From positions 1 through 21,100 of the IMG/VR virus record IMGVR_UViG_3300022602_002453: a stretch of DNA of 21,100 bases, one strand, 5' to 3'. This DNA is from a virus. Under the pieces are notes generated by a model, which was not told the DNA's origin, searched no databases, and was given only the letters and a program-made list of their open reading frames with translations. Position numbers and translations under genes: made by a program. This document shows positions 12,301 to 15,515 of the stretch, piece after piece; the first letter of the stretch is position 1; each line of letters begins with the position of its first letter.

Positions 12301-13862
12301 ACGGTGCTCCAATCAATAGTGGATTAATGACTGTAACATACGATGGGTCAAACACCAGTAATAACTCTTATACAATTACTCCGGTTAGTACAGTAAGTGC
12401 GGCAGGCGCTGTTCTTAAAGCAGACTCGAACGGTAACGTGGATGTAGGCGGATTAAAAGTCGCAGGATATCCAACACCAAGTACTGCCACAATACTAAGT
12501 GTTAATACAAGTACATTAACCTTGTCGTTAACAACACCAGGTAATCAAACATTCATAACTGCTGTTGGTAATAGCACAAGTAACACTACAATTACTACTA
12601 CTGGCACATTAGACACTAGCAATGGTACATTGAAAGCTACAGCTATTACAACAGGCGCTGGCGCTACTGCTGGTAGTATTGTTGGTAACTGGGCTGTTCA
12701 AAGTAGCAGTACATGGGATGTTACTTTAGGTACACTAAAATCAATTACACTAACAAGTGGCGCATCAAGCACTGGTGGTTCTTTAACTGGACAATGGGCG
12801 TTAACATCTGGTAGCCAAATTGATGCTAGTTTAGGTACATTGAAGTCTACTACATTAACAGCAGGTTCTAGTTCGATTAGCGGGTCATTAACTGGTGCGT
12901 GGGCTGTTACTGGTAGTTTATCTATGTCGGGCTCTAGTGGATTTAGTATGGGATCCGGTGTGTTAGATGCTAGCGGAGGTACTTTAAGAACTATAACATT
13001 AAGCACTGGAAGTAGTGGTGCTAGCGGAACAGTTACTGGTACATGGACAGTTAACTCTGGTAGCACATTTGTAGCAACAAGTATACAGAATCAAGCTAAC
13101 AGCGCAACTACTACAGCTACAAGTACTAACACCCCTAGTCAAATTGTATTGCGAGATGGCAGTGGAAACTTTAGTGCTGGAACTATTACAGCTACATTAA
13201 GTGGTAATGCTAGCACAGCAAGTAACCCACAAGGTGGTGGAACATTTATTACTAGTACTAACATTGGTACTCAAACTGTAGCTTCTGTAACAAATCAAGC
13301 TAATAGTGCGACAATTTCAGCTACAACATCTAGTAGTTTAGCAAATACAATATTGCTAAGAGATAGTGCTGGCGGTGGTTATTTGAACACAGCTTATGTA
13401 ACTGGACTATATGCTAACAATGGCGGTAGCGCAGTTGTTAGTGGAACATGGACACTAAGCGGTGGCGCAAGTTTCCAAGCAACCTACGCTGACTTGGCAG
13501 AGTACTATGAAGGTGATCAAGAATACGAATCAGGTACTGTACTAGTGTTTGGTGGCGAAAAAGAAGTTACTACAACTACACAAATCAACGATACTCATAG
13601 TGCTGGTGTAGTAACAACTAATCCAGCGTACACTATGAACCAAGAACAGAAAGGTATCAAGGTTTGTATCGCACTTGCTGGTCGTGTTCCATGTAAAGTT
13701 GTAGGTCGTGTTAAGAAAGGTGATATGCTAACTACTAGTGCTACTCCTGGATATGCTGTTAAGGCATTAAATCCAACATTAGGCAGTATCATTGGTAAGG
13801 CATTAGAAGACAAAGACTACGGCGAAGCCGGAGTGATTGAAGTTGCCGTAGGGAGAACATAA
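387..13862 (+). CDS. Giant 4491-residue mosaic tail-fibre/baseplate-associated structural protein
   Basis: A single uninterrupted frame, very rich in Thr, Ser, Gly, Asn and Val. Order of parts (residues): N-terminal module shared with neighbouring proteins (1-40); LGxxLNxxGF motif (113-125); fibre hinge MTGKLNL to FYVD (225-260); beta-helix entry LYVSATKGDD to EPGPYRQTITY (269-328); alpha-helical repeats (359-1210 and 1987-2061) mixed with beta modules; beta-helix block IYYEDYPIKMAPNVTISGDD (about 1412-1431); GHGGFMMVLDP; MGGNKSMLANDF (from about 2407); conserved RATGHDFLDIGTGGF to SNLDGLGFKRGVV (about 3520-3650); second hinge (3670-3713); 35-residue repeats (4080-4233); NQANSAT repeats; conserved C-terminal domain (4366-4491). 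Several blocks match large structural proteins of marine T4-like phages. GGAG at 375-378 precedes the ATG. It overlaps the next gene by one base (TAATG). A host-contacting fibre or baseplate role is inferred; no enzymatic active site was recognised. Confidence 0.9.
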   Translation: MAQQIIDIGVQGNDGTGDSIRTSFNKVNQNFTEIYAVFGGGGTIPFTKLSDAPSSYSANQVIMAATTGGVLTARDVVGVDGITIDATSDPTKLKIKNTTLGLITEHTPTLGAALNAGGFVIGNLADPTPANLYNYNTTYSTSTTTLDKLAVNKGYVDSNYVSGTATKDSNGNVIDFNLSVPVKARTEPVLPPTTDADYDPTLTSNYTATEVLPRNKVVYRGGDSMTGKLNLSDHPGSMAGLGTPNGSDDLQAATKFYVDNNTYYSGVNLYVSATKGDDLQTKTPVGRQGRAWQYAYKTLGAAALAADNLISLSSTEPGPYRQTITYTVGPTQYQSTVQSVTLTGGNMYSNIGNYGYENAKTLLEANRAFIQNETIAYLNKKYVNAFQYDKTYWSNIINNILTAVSYDLALSSADGTSLTTYNVTTEASKLYNAYNNNIIVNQLVQIIDAITYAQNQILSYSFSTPNLENYVGQLVDALTYDMAFSTSSVISNYQSIQAALLFGDGASTGISNTELYSLLDTTAYTVTGASANGSTVTLYFATQLTTPYVIGSGIIVTGMTPTGYNGTYTVTGCTTSSVSFSSSFQIQFVSGGTVAKNNIINTILNTTGVVGNVTATNSLIANAALINNIVASGTVPTPNFPQLTTINISSTGTIGTVSGSGPYTATITNMTTTVGLYVGASINAVSGSGSIGSGTVTITNINSSTSINVSATTAMTAGTITGITTGNTAVVSASNLILNNLSFIQAELIAYITAEFPSVQYSQSTCRRDIEYVIWSLVYDLQYGGNSQTVYAGLRYFINTATLLGTLQAGSTNIYPTIYNHLTALVTAVVANVPPSVLYQQTVPQYINQTYLNGGSVLTSVVANINTFVSIISSVSQPSITATPPDVTQVSTLLQTARANVRSAKVSQLEPLAVTFINTSFPVINNTTINSTITNLFDVILDLLESGISTRTTPTFNNPAGLLSDFVTAKSLILDNTSFIIAEALAYMNNQFPGTTGLNALSTRDLTYLIEASIYDMIYQSTSATTAAALQYFANGVNQIPGLNTAVEACYAAVNHIQNIISTVAQNEPLNPTLLVQNVVAQTVYSGTSVGTGPGNTLAGLFGNIKTIMASGSSSAGTPPNLTSTGSGALGVNSTLLNVKTLITNNASVITTSTINYLSATYTGGFNYNESICFRDIGLMVDALAIDLVTGGNYQSVNAGKSYYRNASAQGIAIGTQLTETLDGITFAFGDPANGITGLIDQVLANNTTFNRYQTQYAQVTSANNTSGQYGVPSANSLSTLWGTKTQVSYGLVGIILNVIRSGIGAAPTATFGTGIWSIQFNNGNNGFVDQGGKITPGVQSSIHIIPGKILVGNASGAIGQIVSYTSGYDNSIPNDTITLRMTQPGFFSVGETIDFGETVNNLNITIFLESGIYYEDYPIKMAPNVTISGDDFRRTIVRPLNRISQSPWRSTFFYRDSVIDAIQTGIITFATDYASGVQSSATISGINGNITVTLPDNAVQASQSWLGLVFMDATAETGSAGKAVVNTVSGNVLNCTVVYPFAAITNYAIGSWHLYSTLNYGRHYLTNPLLIEGAVQAVFTGYISGTTLHISNLSSGSIIVGQYLTNVNTTDTQIISQTKIISGSGNTWTVNFGQTVGSSGIPVSMQIVNSAKNNKDLDVFLVNDATRIKLLTAQGHGGFMMVLDPTGQIKTKSPYAQESASFSGSLGTSKRFAGGQFIDGFAGRLFGVVTAISNLGKTITVTGQAGSGLDLRPPQVPCAFYVAGFRYQINDVVSWTQNMDGSGTVVLTMDNSTPFYLTNAYNTSTSIYANLLKSSVTAAAYDMVVGTNYRTIYNGLTYLQGANSYTSLRALLMTSGLAQSETYLGLLGLSTNDNTSINNSLTNIENIINNGLSAAPTLTFPGFTITTSSCSGSTATINYTSNAAGTAPFSNGNTIIVAGNSVTGYNGTWTVISSTATATTFSVSPSSNLLAGYGGTVISSTSSNAVKAANLIQLNKSFIQSEISGWISNNYNTQTYTGYSAAKSQRDTGYLVDAITYDLLYGGGTANSATWDMALSYYYGNGTTAASFTGAINGTTLTVTGTITGTIQTGQIIYGAGITPNTLIVSGSGTSWTVNYSQTATGTLAATTTWVSGGTSGTNSVTLASGSGAVVGQFITGTGIPSGTTITAVNTNTITISANFTTNAAGSYNFYTGISITSQALTNYLGSNVIVCATSFVRLNTILQEIISNATVTPSPANQQSQITNAYSATSTERTIISRLTSLLVDYVVEGLFDNDVLGTVTSSSNTLLNVSYNPSLVAGASISGAGIPNGTTVTTVTPNTGDGTNGIGGYGTATVVISNNATVSGTNVTLTLSGTGTSIPTRTELTISSYSNYSDWTTINNNLGNLQTNVLTYLNGGAGLGINIEMGGNKSMLANDFTQVNDLGYGILCTNAGLTEQVSTFTYYCHTGYWALNGAQIRSVAGSNSNGDYGLRATGYDVTELPDSVNLYQNMTQTAHIYAQGFYLNSQVVTSTSSPLKIYIYNYEYTPTDVSEIEIDHTAAGGGTVRYLISTVAHTTVTVNGKNVLELDLSTSGTNGTSTTGLQYTLYHGQIVSIRMLQNFKFYNIDNVKPVRPSTALQFLTNLGDIYRIISYNLIEATGEVFALGTGVAILSVDSTFNYYKLGSDGQNIVAADPIAPPVTAFVTSGSILSTTITIGNVVGTILTTPVAYVIGGIGWLGQTVVSVTPTTASFTANFNNAGAMTVTSSITGTLAVGMMLTGGSLGSYVYVTSLVSGSGNGSVWTVTNTTTLSGVSVTGAMTTLVMSAVPSLPPQGPVYFTPRTQGSRTGDDRIAVTSVGSASEINQLNKGIYIFSWYGRTHLINNYSAGTLQTTGSYASSITINGTTYTSSGTTLVVTGVSGTISQGQIVTGTGFNGTQYVQSAVSNISGNTVNYVITLTAAPTSPSSLSTGNTIYFGQITNSYISINPNSVYNNSAIGTPVTAMTYLSQAYVPGSVTQKLITFAIPYNGSVNNNYYAVLPPVDSMITVANQSNTNYNGTYQVTGVTTTTQITVPYQPLLAAGMVVSTTTTGAVVPPYTIIQTIDAANSGGNTIFTVSPACWLPAGSVITATQYNTVVGVTPATGGSGYTLGDTITVSFSGGLSVGSGRNAAGSATANADGTITIIVVDQGFGYTNVIPTITITGGTGTPPSVTAILSSNPTYNTTSLSGNTVTQMTLLYPTDPGTSGISTSVQASGNQVFVSTISNLVVGDPIIFSGTTFSNIVAGTTYYVLTTNANSGNPYITITVNPPPGNALWTGASQTTFTVLASGTATGSMTFYSPAWGLGSTVNVSNASTTTSGSINSSVTTINVASTSGFPTTGTILIDSEVITYGGVTGTSFTGCTRAAQSTTAASHNSGVTVYLVPTITPVTSNGITTYSITYTLSSATGIVQGNYYRINNNAVSLYNGYWPTTTSTQTTNSLTLTYQFNPGLYSATTTYVMTKEATSATSNILGITKPFNTISSTTLRAGYAGDTSGQITVRISTCRATGHDFLDIGTGGFDTTNYPNQIYGNPAIPADSSKQVVEETVGRVFHVSTDENGIFRVGRFFQVDQGTGTVTFAASIALSNLDGLGFKRGVVVSEFSTDGTMTENATDIVPVQSAVRSFVDLRLGLDYGGNPIGTTQLIGPGYMALSGVLAMKGNLNIGNNYISNLNMPTTSTSPSDGANRNYVDTNVTNINSLFKLKDVNTQATATYVSGSSATIIVSNLIGSLVAGQTLSYTGGSDFTGLTVVSWSPIGSNWSVVLSGAPSSFAGLTGTTVITFSSLANGNYLIYDSTAGAWKNIGLPTGDINVTYNSTSNTSGTLTTAIQANKITNAMVNSSAAIAQTKLSLYPTQAIASSGTAFTSPVGQSGTNLGLASFDSKYFTASSGWVSLAASSSTSSGIGYDKIRYVSNGAILGNLTGNAAAIQEISPGTVVSSGDGIKNANFSYGAPINSGLMTVTYDGSNTSNNSYTITPVSTVSAAGAVLKADSNGNVDVGGLKVAGYPTPSTATILSVNTSTLTLSLTTPGNQTFITAVGNSTSNTTITTTGTLDTSNGTLKATAITTGAGATAGSIVGNWAVQSSSTWDVTLGTLKSITLTSGASSTGGSLTGQWALTSGSQIDASLGTLKSTTLTAGSSSISGSLTGAWAVTGSLSMSGSSGFSMGSGVLDASGGTLRTITLSTGSSGASGTVTGTWTVNSGSTFVATSIQNQANSATTTATSTNTPSQIVLRDGSGNFSAGTITATLSGNASTASNPQGGGTFITSTNIGTQTVASVTNQANSATISATTSSSLANTILLRDSAGGGYLNTAYVTGLYANNGGSAVVSGTWTLSGGASFQATYADLAEYYEGDQEYESGTVLVFGGEKEVTTTTQINDTHSAGVVTTNPAYTMNQEQKGIKVCIALAGRVPCKVVGRVKKGDMLTTSATPGYAVKALNPTLGSIIGKALEDKDYGEAGVIEVAVGRT
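1059..1163 (+). other. Tail-fibre hinge motif, first full copy in the giant protein
   Basis: Residues about 225-259 run from MTGKLNLSDHPGSM to ATKFYVD. They fit the common fibre pattern MxGxLxM...L..P....DA..K.YVD. A second full copy lies at residues about 3670-3713 (ALSGVLAMKGNLNIG to ANRNYVD), and a weaker one near residues 113-157 ends in NKGYVD. The two full copies bracket the beta-helix and helical-repeat section, so they may be joints at either end of it. Confidence 0.65.
1191..1370 (+). other. N-terminal beta-helix (pectin-lyase-like) entry segment
   Basis: Residues about 269-328 contain LYVSATKGDD, then GRAWQYAYKTLGAAALAAD, then EPGPYRQTITY. This resembles the start of right-handed beta-helix phage and surface proteins (YVS..GDD....P..A..T...A). 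The expected continuation, IYYEDYPIKMAPNVTISGDD, occurs only about 1080 residues later. The fold is inferred from motif resemblance. Confidence 0.5.
1461..4016 (+). repeat. Degenerate alpha-helical repeat array (copies 1-4; a fifth lies at 6345-6570)
   Basis: The protein-level repeat follows the pattern A..LI..N..FI..E..AY, then RDIG..VDA..YDL..GGN, then A..YY. Copies start at residues about 359 (AKTLLEANRAFIQNETIAYL), 733 (ASNLILNNLSFIQAELIAYI), 969 (AKSLILDNTSFIIAEALAYM), 1139 (VKTLITNNASVITTSTINYL) and 1987 (VKAANLIQLNKSFIQSEISG). The second half is clearest as RRDIEYVIWSLVYDLQYGGN and RDIGLMVDALAIDLVTGGN. Half-copies ending in YDM occur near residues 470-500 and 1815-1840. Linkers of the type SG....PTF.NP recur before or after the copies. 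Spacing is irregular (374, 236 and 170 residues), so the repeats are ancient and separated by other modules. Confidence 0.75.
4602..4709 (+). other. Beta-helix core block of the giant protein
   Basis: Residues about 1406-1441 contain IFLESGIYYEDYPIKM, then APNVTISGDD, then FRRTIVRP. This reads like the coil-turn rungs of pectin-lyase-like folds (LxxGxYxExxPIxLPxNVTIxGdd). It probably completes the framework begun at residues 269-328, after the helical repeats. The fold is inferred from pattern only. Confidence 0.5.
5121..6956 (+). repeat. Inserted beta modules of the type SGTTLxVT...GQxI...SGSGxxWTVNxxQT
   Basis: Two clear copies are at residues about 1579-1641 (FTGYISGTTLHIS; ISGSGNTWTVNFGQT) and 2068-2130 (FTGAINGTTLTVT; VSGSGTSWTVNYSQT). 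A related copy follows at about 2135-2190 (VVGQFITGTGIPSGTTITAV). More diverged relatives lie near residues 2280-2360, 2740-2800 and 2880-2945. Copy 1 interrupts the segment running from GRHYLTNPLLIEGAVQ to DLDVFLVNDATRI, and copy 2 interrupts the fifth helical repeat. They look like small beta domains placed in surface loops of an older framework. Confidence 0.6.
12624..13082 (+). repeat. Four tandem 35-residue repeats near the giant protein's C-terminus
   Basis: The protein-level unit is GTLKxxTLTxGxSSxxGSLT followed by GxWAxxSGSxxDASL. Copies begin at 12624, 12729, 12834 and 12978 (residues 4080, 4115, 4150 and 4198). The first two steps are exactly 105 bases. The third is 144 bases because copy 3 carries about 13 extra residues (SLSMSGSSGFSMG). 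The DNA has diverged between copies, so this is not a fresh slippage product. The unit fits a triple-beta or beta-roll fibre shaft; that fold is inferred. Confidence 0.8.
13089..13380 (+). repeat. Two-copy NQANSAT...LRD fibre repeat
   Basis: NQANSATTTATS to QIVLRDGSGNFSAGTITA starts at residue 4235, and NQANSATISATTSS to TILLRDSAGGGYLNTAYV starts at residue 4303, 68 residues apart. Short repeats of this kind are common in the distal shafts of phage tail fibres, just ahead of the C-terminal domain. Confidence 0.7.
13482..13859 (+). other. Conserved C-terminal domain of the giant protein
   Basis: Residues 4366-4491 contain TYADLAEYYEGDQEYESGTV, then GVVTTNPAYTMN, then ALAGRVPCKVVGRVKKGDML, then TTSATPGYAVKA, then IGKALEDKDYGEAGVIEVAV. 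This block recurs at the ends of many phage fibre and bacterial surface proteins as I know them. It looks compact, beta-rich and well conserved compared with the repetitive shaft. Possible roles are a trimerisation cap, a chaperone-like tip or a receptor contact; the sequence does not decide between them. A Ser/Asp-type self-cleavage site was not recognised. Confidence 0.6.
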
Positions 13863-14374
13863 TGGCTGTACAATTAATCAACACAGGGTCAAACCCGAAC
13901 GACAACAGTGGCGATACGCTACAGTTAGCGTTTAACAAATGTAATCATAACTTTGGAGAACTATATGCTAGCTTAGGTAGTGGAGTAGTTCCAAGCCCAA
14001 GTGTAAGCGACGCTAACAAATTATTAGTAGTCAATTCTAGTGGAACTGGATATCAGTTATCTGTTGGGTCATTCGGTAATGCTAATATAACAATTAGCAA
14101 TACTTCCCCAAATAGCCCAGCTACTGGCAACTTATGGTTCGACGATTTAGGCGGAAGATTGTACATCTATTATTCTAATGCGTGGGTCGAAGCTAGTCCA
14201 CCGTTGCTTAATTATAACTCAGTTCCCCCTACCCATGCTGTTGGTGCGGCGGGCGACTCGGCTGGAGAATGGAGCGCAGACTATAATTACTATTACTATT
14301 GTACGGCAACTTACACAGGTAACAGTGATCCAATTTGGCGCAGAATACCTTTTGACTCAAACAATAGTTGGTAA
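13862..14374 (+). CDS. Small fibre-like structural protein with the shared N-terminal module
   Basis: The product has 170 residues. Residues 3-38 (QLINTGSNPNDNSGDTLQ, then LAFNKCNHNFGELYASLG) are a diverged copy of the N-terminal module of the giant protein. The middle has a motif typical of phage fibre and tail appendage proteins, PATGNLWFDDLGGRLYIYY followed by SNAWVEASPP. The end has VPPTHAVGAAGDSAGEWS and YYYYCTATYTGNSDPIWRRI, a pattern also repeated in phage virion proteins (GAAGD.AG...D..Y.Y.CT..YTG...IW.R). There is no signal peptide or membrane segment. The start is supported by GGGAG at 13851-13855 and the one-base overlap with the preceding stop, which implies translational coupling. 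It is probably a minor fibre or baseplate-associated protein; the exact position in the virion is unknown. Confidence 0.85.
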   Translation: MAVQLINTGSNPNDNSGDTLQLAFNKCNHNFGELYASLGSGVVPSPSVSDANKLLVVNSSGTGYQLSVGSFGNANITISNTSPNSPATGNLWFDDLGGRLYIYYSNAWVEASPPLLNYNSVPPTHAVGAAGDSAGEWSADYNYYYYCTATYTGNSDPIWRRIPFDSNNSW

Positions 14375-14379
14375 TCAGT

Positions 14380-14907
14380 ATGACAACAATTTCATTTCCA
14401 AATAATCCTACAATAGGTCAAAGATATACTGCTAGTAATGGTATAACCTATATTTGGGATAACGAAAAATGGCAAAGCGAAGCTAGTACTTTTGGTACTG
14501 GAATGAACTACGTATTACCTCCAGCTAGCAATAGCCAGTTAGGTGGTGTTAAAATTGGTGCTAATATCAATGTAGATATTAACGGAGTTATTAGTGTATC
14601 TACACAAACACAAGTAGACTGGAATGAAACTAACGCTGCAAGTTTAGATTTTATTAAAAACAAACCTAACATTGTAACTCCGATACAAAGCGATTGGAAT
14701 CAAGCTAATAATTTAAGTTTAGATTATATCAAAAATAAACCAAACATTCCGCAGTTGCCAGCAAACGCTTCTGGTTATTTGTCTAACAATGGCAGTGGTA
14801 CGTTAAGTTGGATTGCGTTTACAGGAATTTCGTTATCAACACTTAAATCTATTGTGGCATCTAGTACTAGTTTTACAGATTTCCAATCAAGAATTGCGGC
14901 ATTATAA
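14380..14907 (+). CDS. Tail-fibre-like protein with DWN...NKPNI repeats
   Basis: The product has about 175 residues from ATG 14380, which lies 5 bases after the previous stop; a TTG at 14368 in the same frame would add four residues and is less likely. The N-terminus TTISFPNNPTIGQRY with YIWDNEKWQ matches a phage pattern in which FP..PT.GQ.Y is followed by Y.WD..KW. Residues about 80-123 hold two copies of DWNxxNxxSLDxIKNKPNI, a repeat known from fibre proteins. Next comes a Gly/Asn-rich stretch (ANASGYLSNNGSGTLSWI) and a short helical tail ending in DFQSRIAAL. It lacks the N-terminal module of the neighbouring structural proteins, so it may attach differently. It is a likely component of the fibre or baseplate periphery. 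Confidence 0.82.
   Translation: MTTISFPNNPTIGQRYTASNGITYIWDNEKWQSEASTFGTGMNYVLPPASNSQLGGVKIGANINVDINGVISVSTQTQVDWNETNAASLDFIKNKPNIVTPIQSDWNQANNLSLDYIKNKPNIPQLPANASGYLSNNGSGTLSWIAFTGISLSTLKSIVASSTSFTDFQSRIAAL
14617..14754 (+). repeat. Tandem 25-residue DWN...NKPNI repeat
   Basis: Two copies begin at 14617 (DWNETNAASLDFIKNKPNI) and 14692 (DWNQANNLSLDYIKNKPNI), exactly 75 bases apart. The protein is better conserved than the DNA, which suggests selection on the unit and not recent duplication. Confidence 0.8.
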
Positions 14908-14911
14908 TACG

Positions 14912-14918
14912 GTAAATA
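14912..14918 (+). promoter_or_regulatory. Weak late-promoter-like element before the 14937 gene
   Basis: GTAAATA lies 18 bases before ATG 14937, in the only sizeable gap (29 bases) within the structural cluster. It differs from the T4-like late element ATAAATA at one base. The spacing to the start codon resembles that of GATAAATA (32-39) to GTG 60. It is followed by AAGAGAG (14924-14930), a plausible ribosome binding site. Confidence 0.25.
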
Positions 14919-14936
14919 TACTAAAGAGAGCAGATT

Positions 14937-15512
14937 ATGACAGCACCACAAATACAACAAATCAATTTAGGTAACTATGCCAACGATGGCACTGGTGATG
15001 ATTTACGCACCGCGTTTCAAAAAGTAAACAACAATTTTAATGTGTTGTACGGCGAAGCCGCTGTTAGTAGTGCTGTAAACCTAGGAACAGGTACCGGCAT
15101 TTTTGCTGACAAAAACAATTCAACTCTTAATTTAGAATTTAAAACATTAAAGGCCAATGCCGATGGAAGTATCGTAATTACTAACGATGCTAGTAGTATT
15201 ACATTACAAAGCATTACTCGATTAGCCAACGACACTAATCCAGCATTAGGTGGAAATTTAAACTTAGAAGGATTTAATATTGTAGGCGGTGGAGATGTAA
15301 GAACTAGTATATGGGGCATTGATATTCGTATTTTAAATGCTACTGTAGAATTTCTAGTACAAACCGGAAACAGTAATATCGATGCTGGAACTATCACTAA
15401 CCCGACTGGAAGTGAATCTGGTTCTGCAGCCTACACATTAGACATGGGTCCATTTGTAAATCCATTAGGCGGATCTGTAGCATCAAACGTATTAGATTTT
15501 GGAAGTTTTTAA
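14937..15512 (+). CDS. Structural protein with the shared N-terminal module
   Basis: The product has 191 residues. Residues 6-41 (IQQINLGNYANDGTGDDLR, then TAFQKVNNNFNVLYGEA) are the clearest copy of the module that begins the giant protein. Around residues 96-115 there is NPALGGNLNLEGFNIVGGGD, which also has a counterpart in the giant protein (TPTLGAALNAGGFVIGNLAD), so the two share two modules in the same order. The C-terminus is short (SGSAAYTLDMGPF, NVLDFGSF) and has no recognisable receptor-binding fold. The ribosome binding site AAGAGAG precedes ATG 14937. It may be a short paralogue of the base of the giant fibre, for example an adaptor or a spacer occupying equivalent sites; that role is inferred. 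Confidence 0.85.
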   Translation: MTAPQIQQINLGNYANDGTGDDLRTAFQKVNNNFNVLYGEAAVSSAVNLGTGTGIFADKNNSTLNLEFKTLKANADGSIVITNDASSITLQSITRLANDTNPALGGNLNLEGFNIVGGGDVRTSIWGIDIRILNATVEFLVQTGNSNIDAGTITNPTGSESGSAAYTLDMGPFVNPLGGSVASNVLDFGSF

Positions 15513-15515
15513 AAT

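Noticed and set aside
551-13813. Several open frames of 60-137 codons on the - strand opposite the giant gene
   Set aside because: They mirror the Thr/Ser/Val-rich codons of the + strand gene, have Val/Leu/Pro-rich low-complexity products and match no family; they are shadows.
12624-13860. Diversity-generating retroelement variable region at the fibre's C-terminus
   Set aside because: No reverse transcriptase or matching template repeat is in the window, and the repeats here diverge at all kinds of bases instead of mainly at adenines.
387-13862. CRISPR array or transposon hidden within the repetitive giant gene
   Set aside because: Repeats are degenerate protein-level units in one open frame, without uniform spacers, inverted ends or transposase.
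14178-14405. 75-codon + strand frame inside the 13862 gene
   Set aside because: It overlaps a gene with clear fibre motifs in another frame and has no recognisable product or ribosome binding site.
15017-15397. 126-codon - strand frame opposite the 14937 gene
   Set aside because: The + strand frame carries the conserved docking module; the antisense product is low-complexity hydrophobic sequence.
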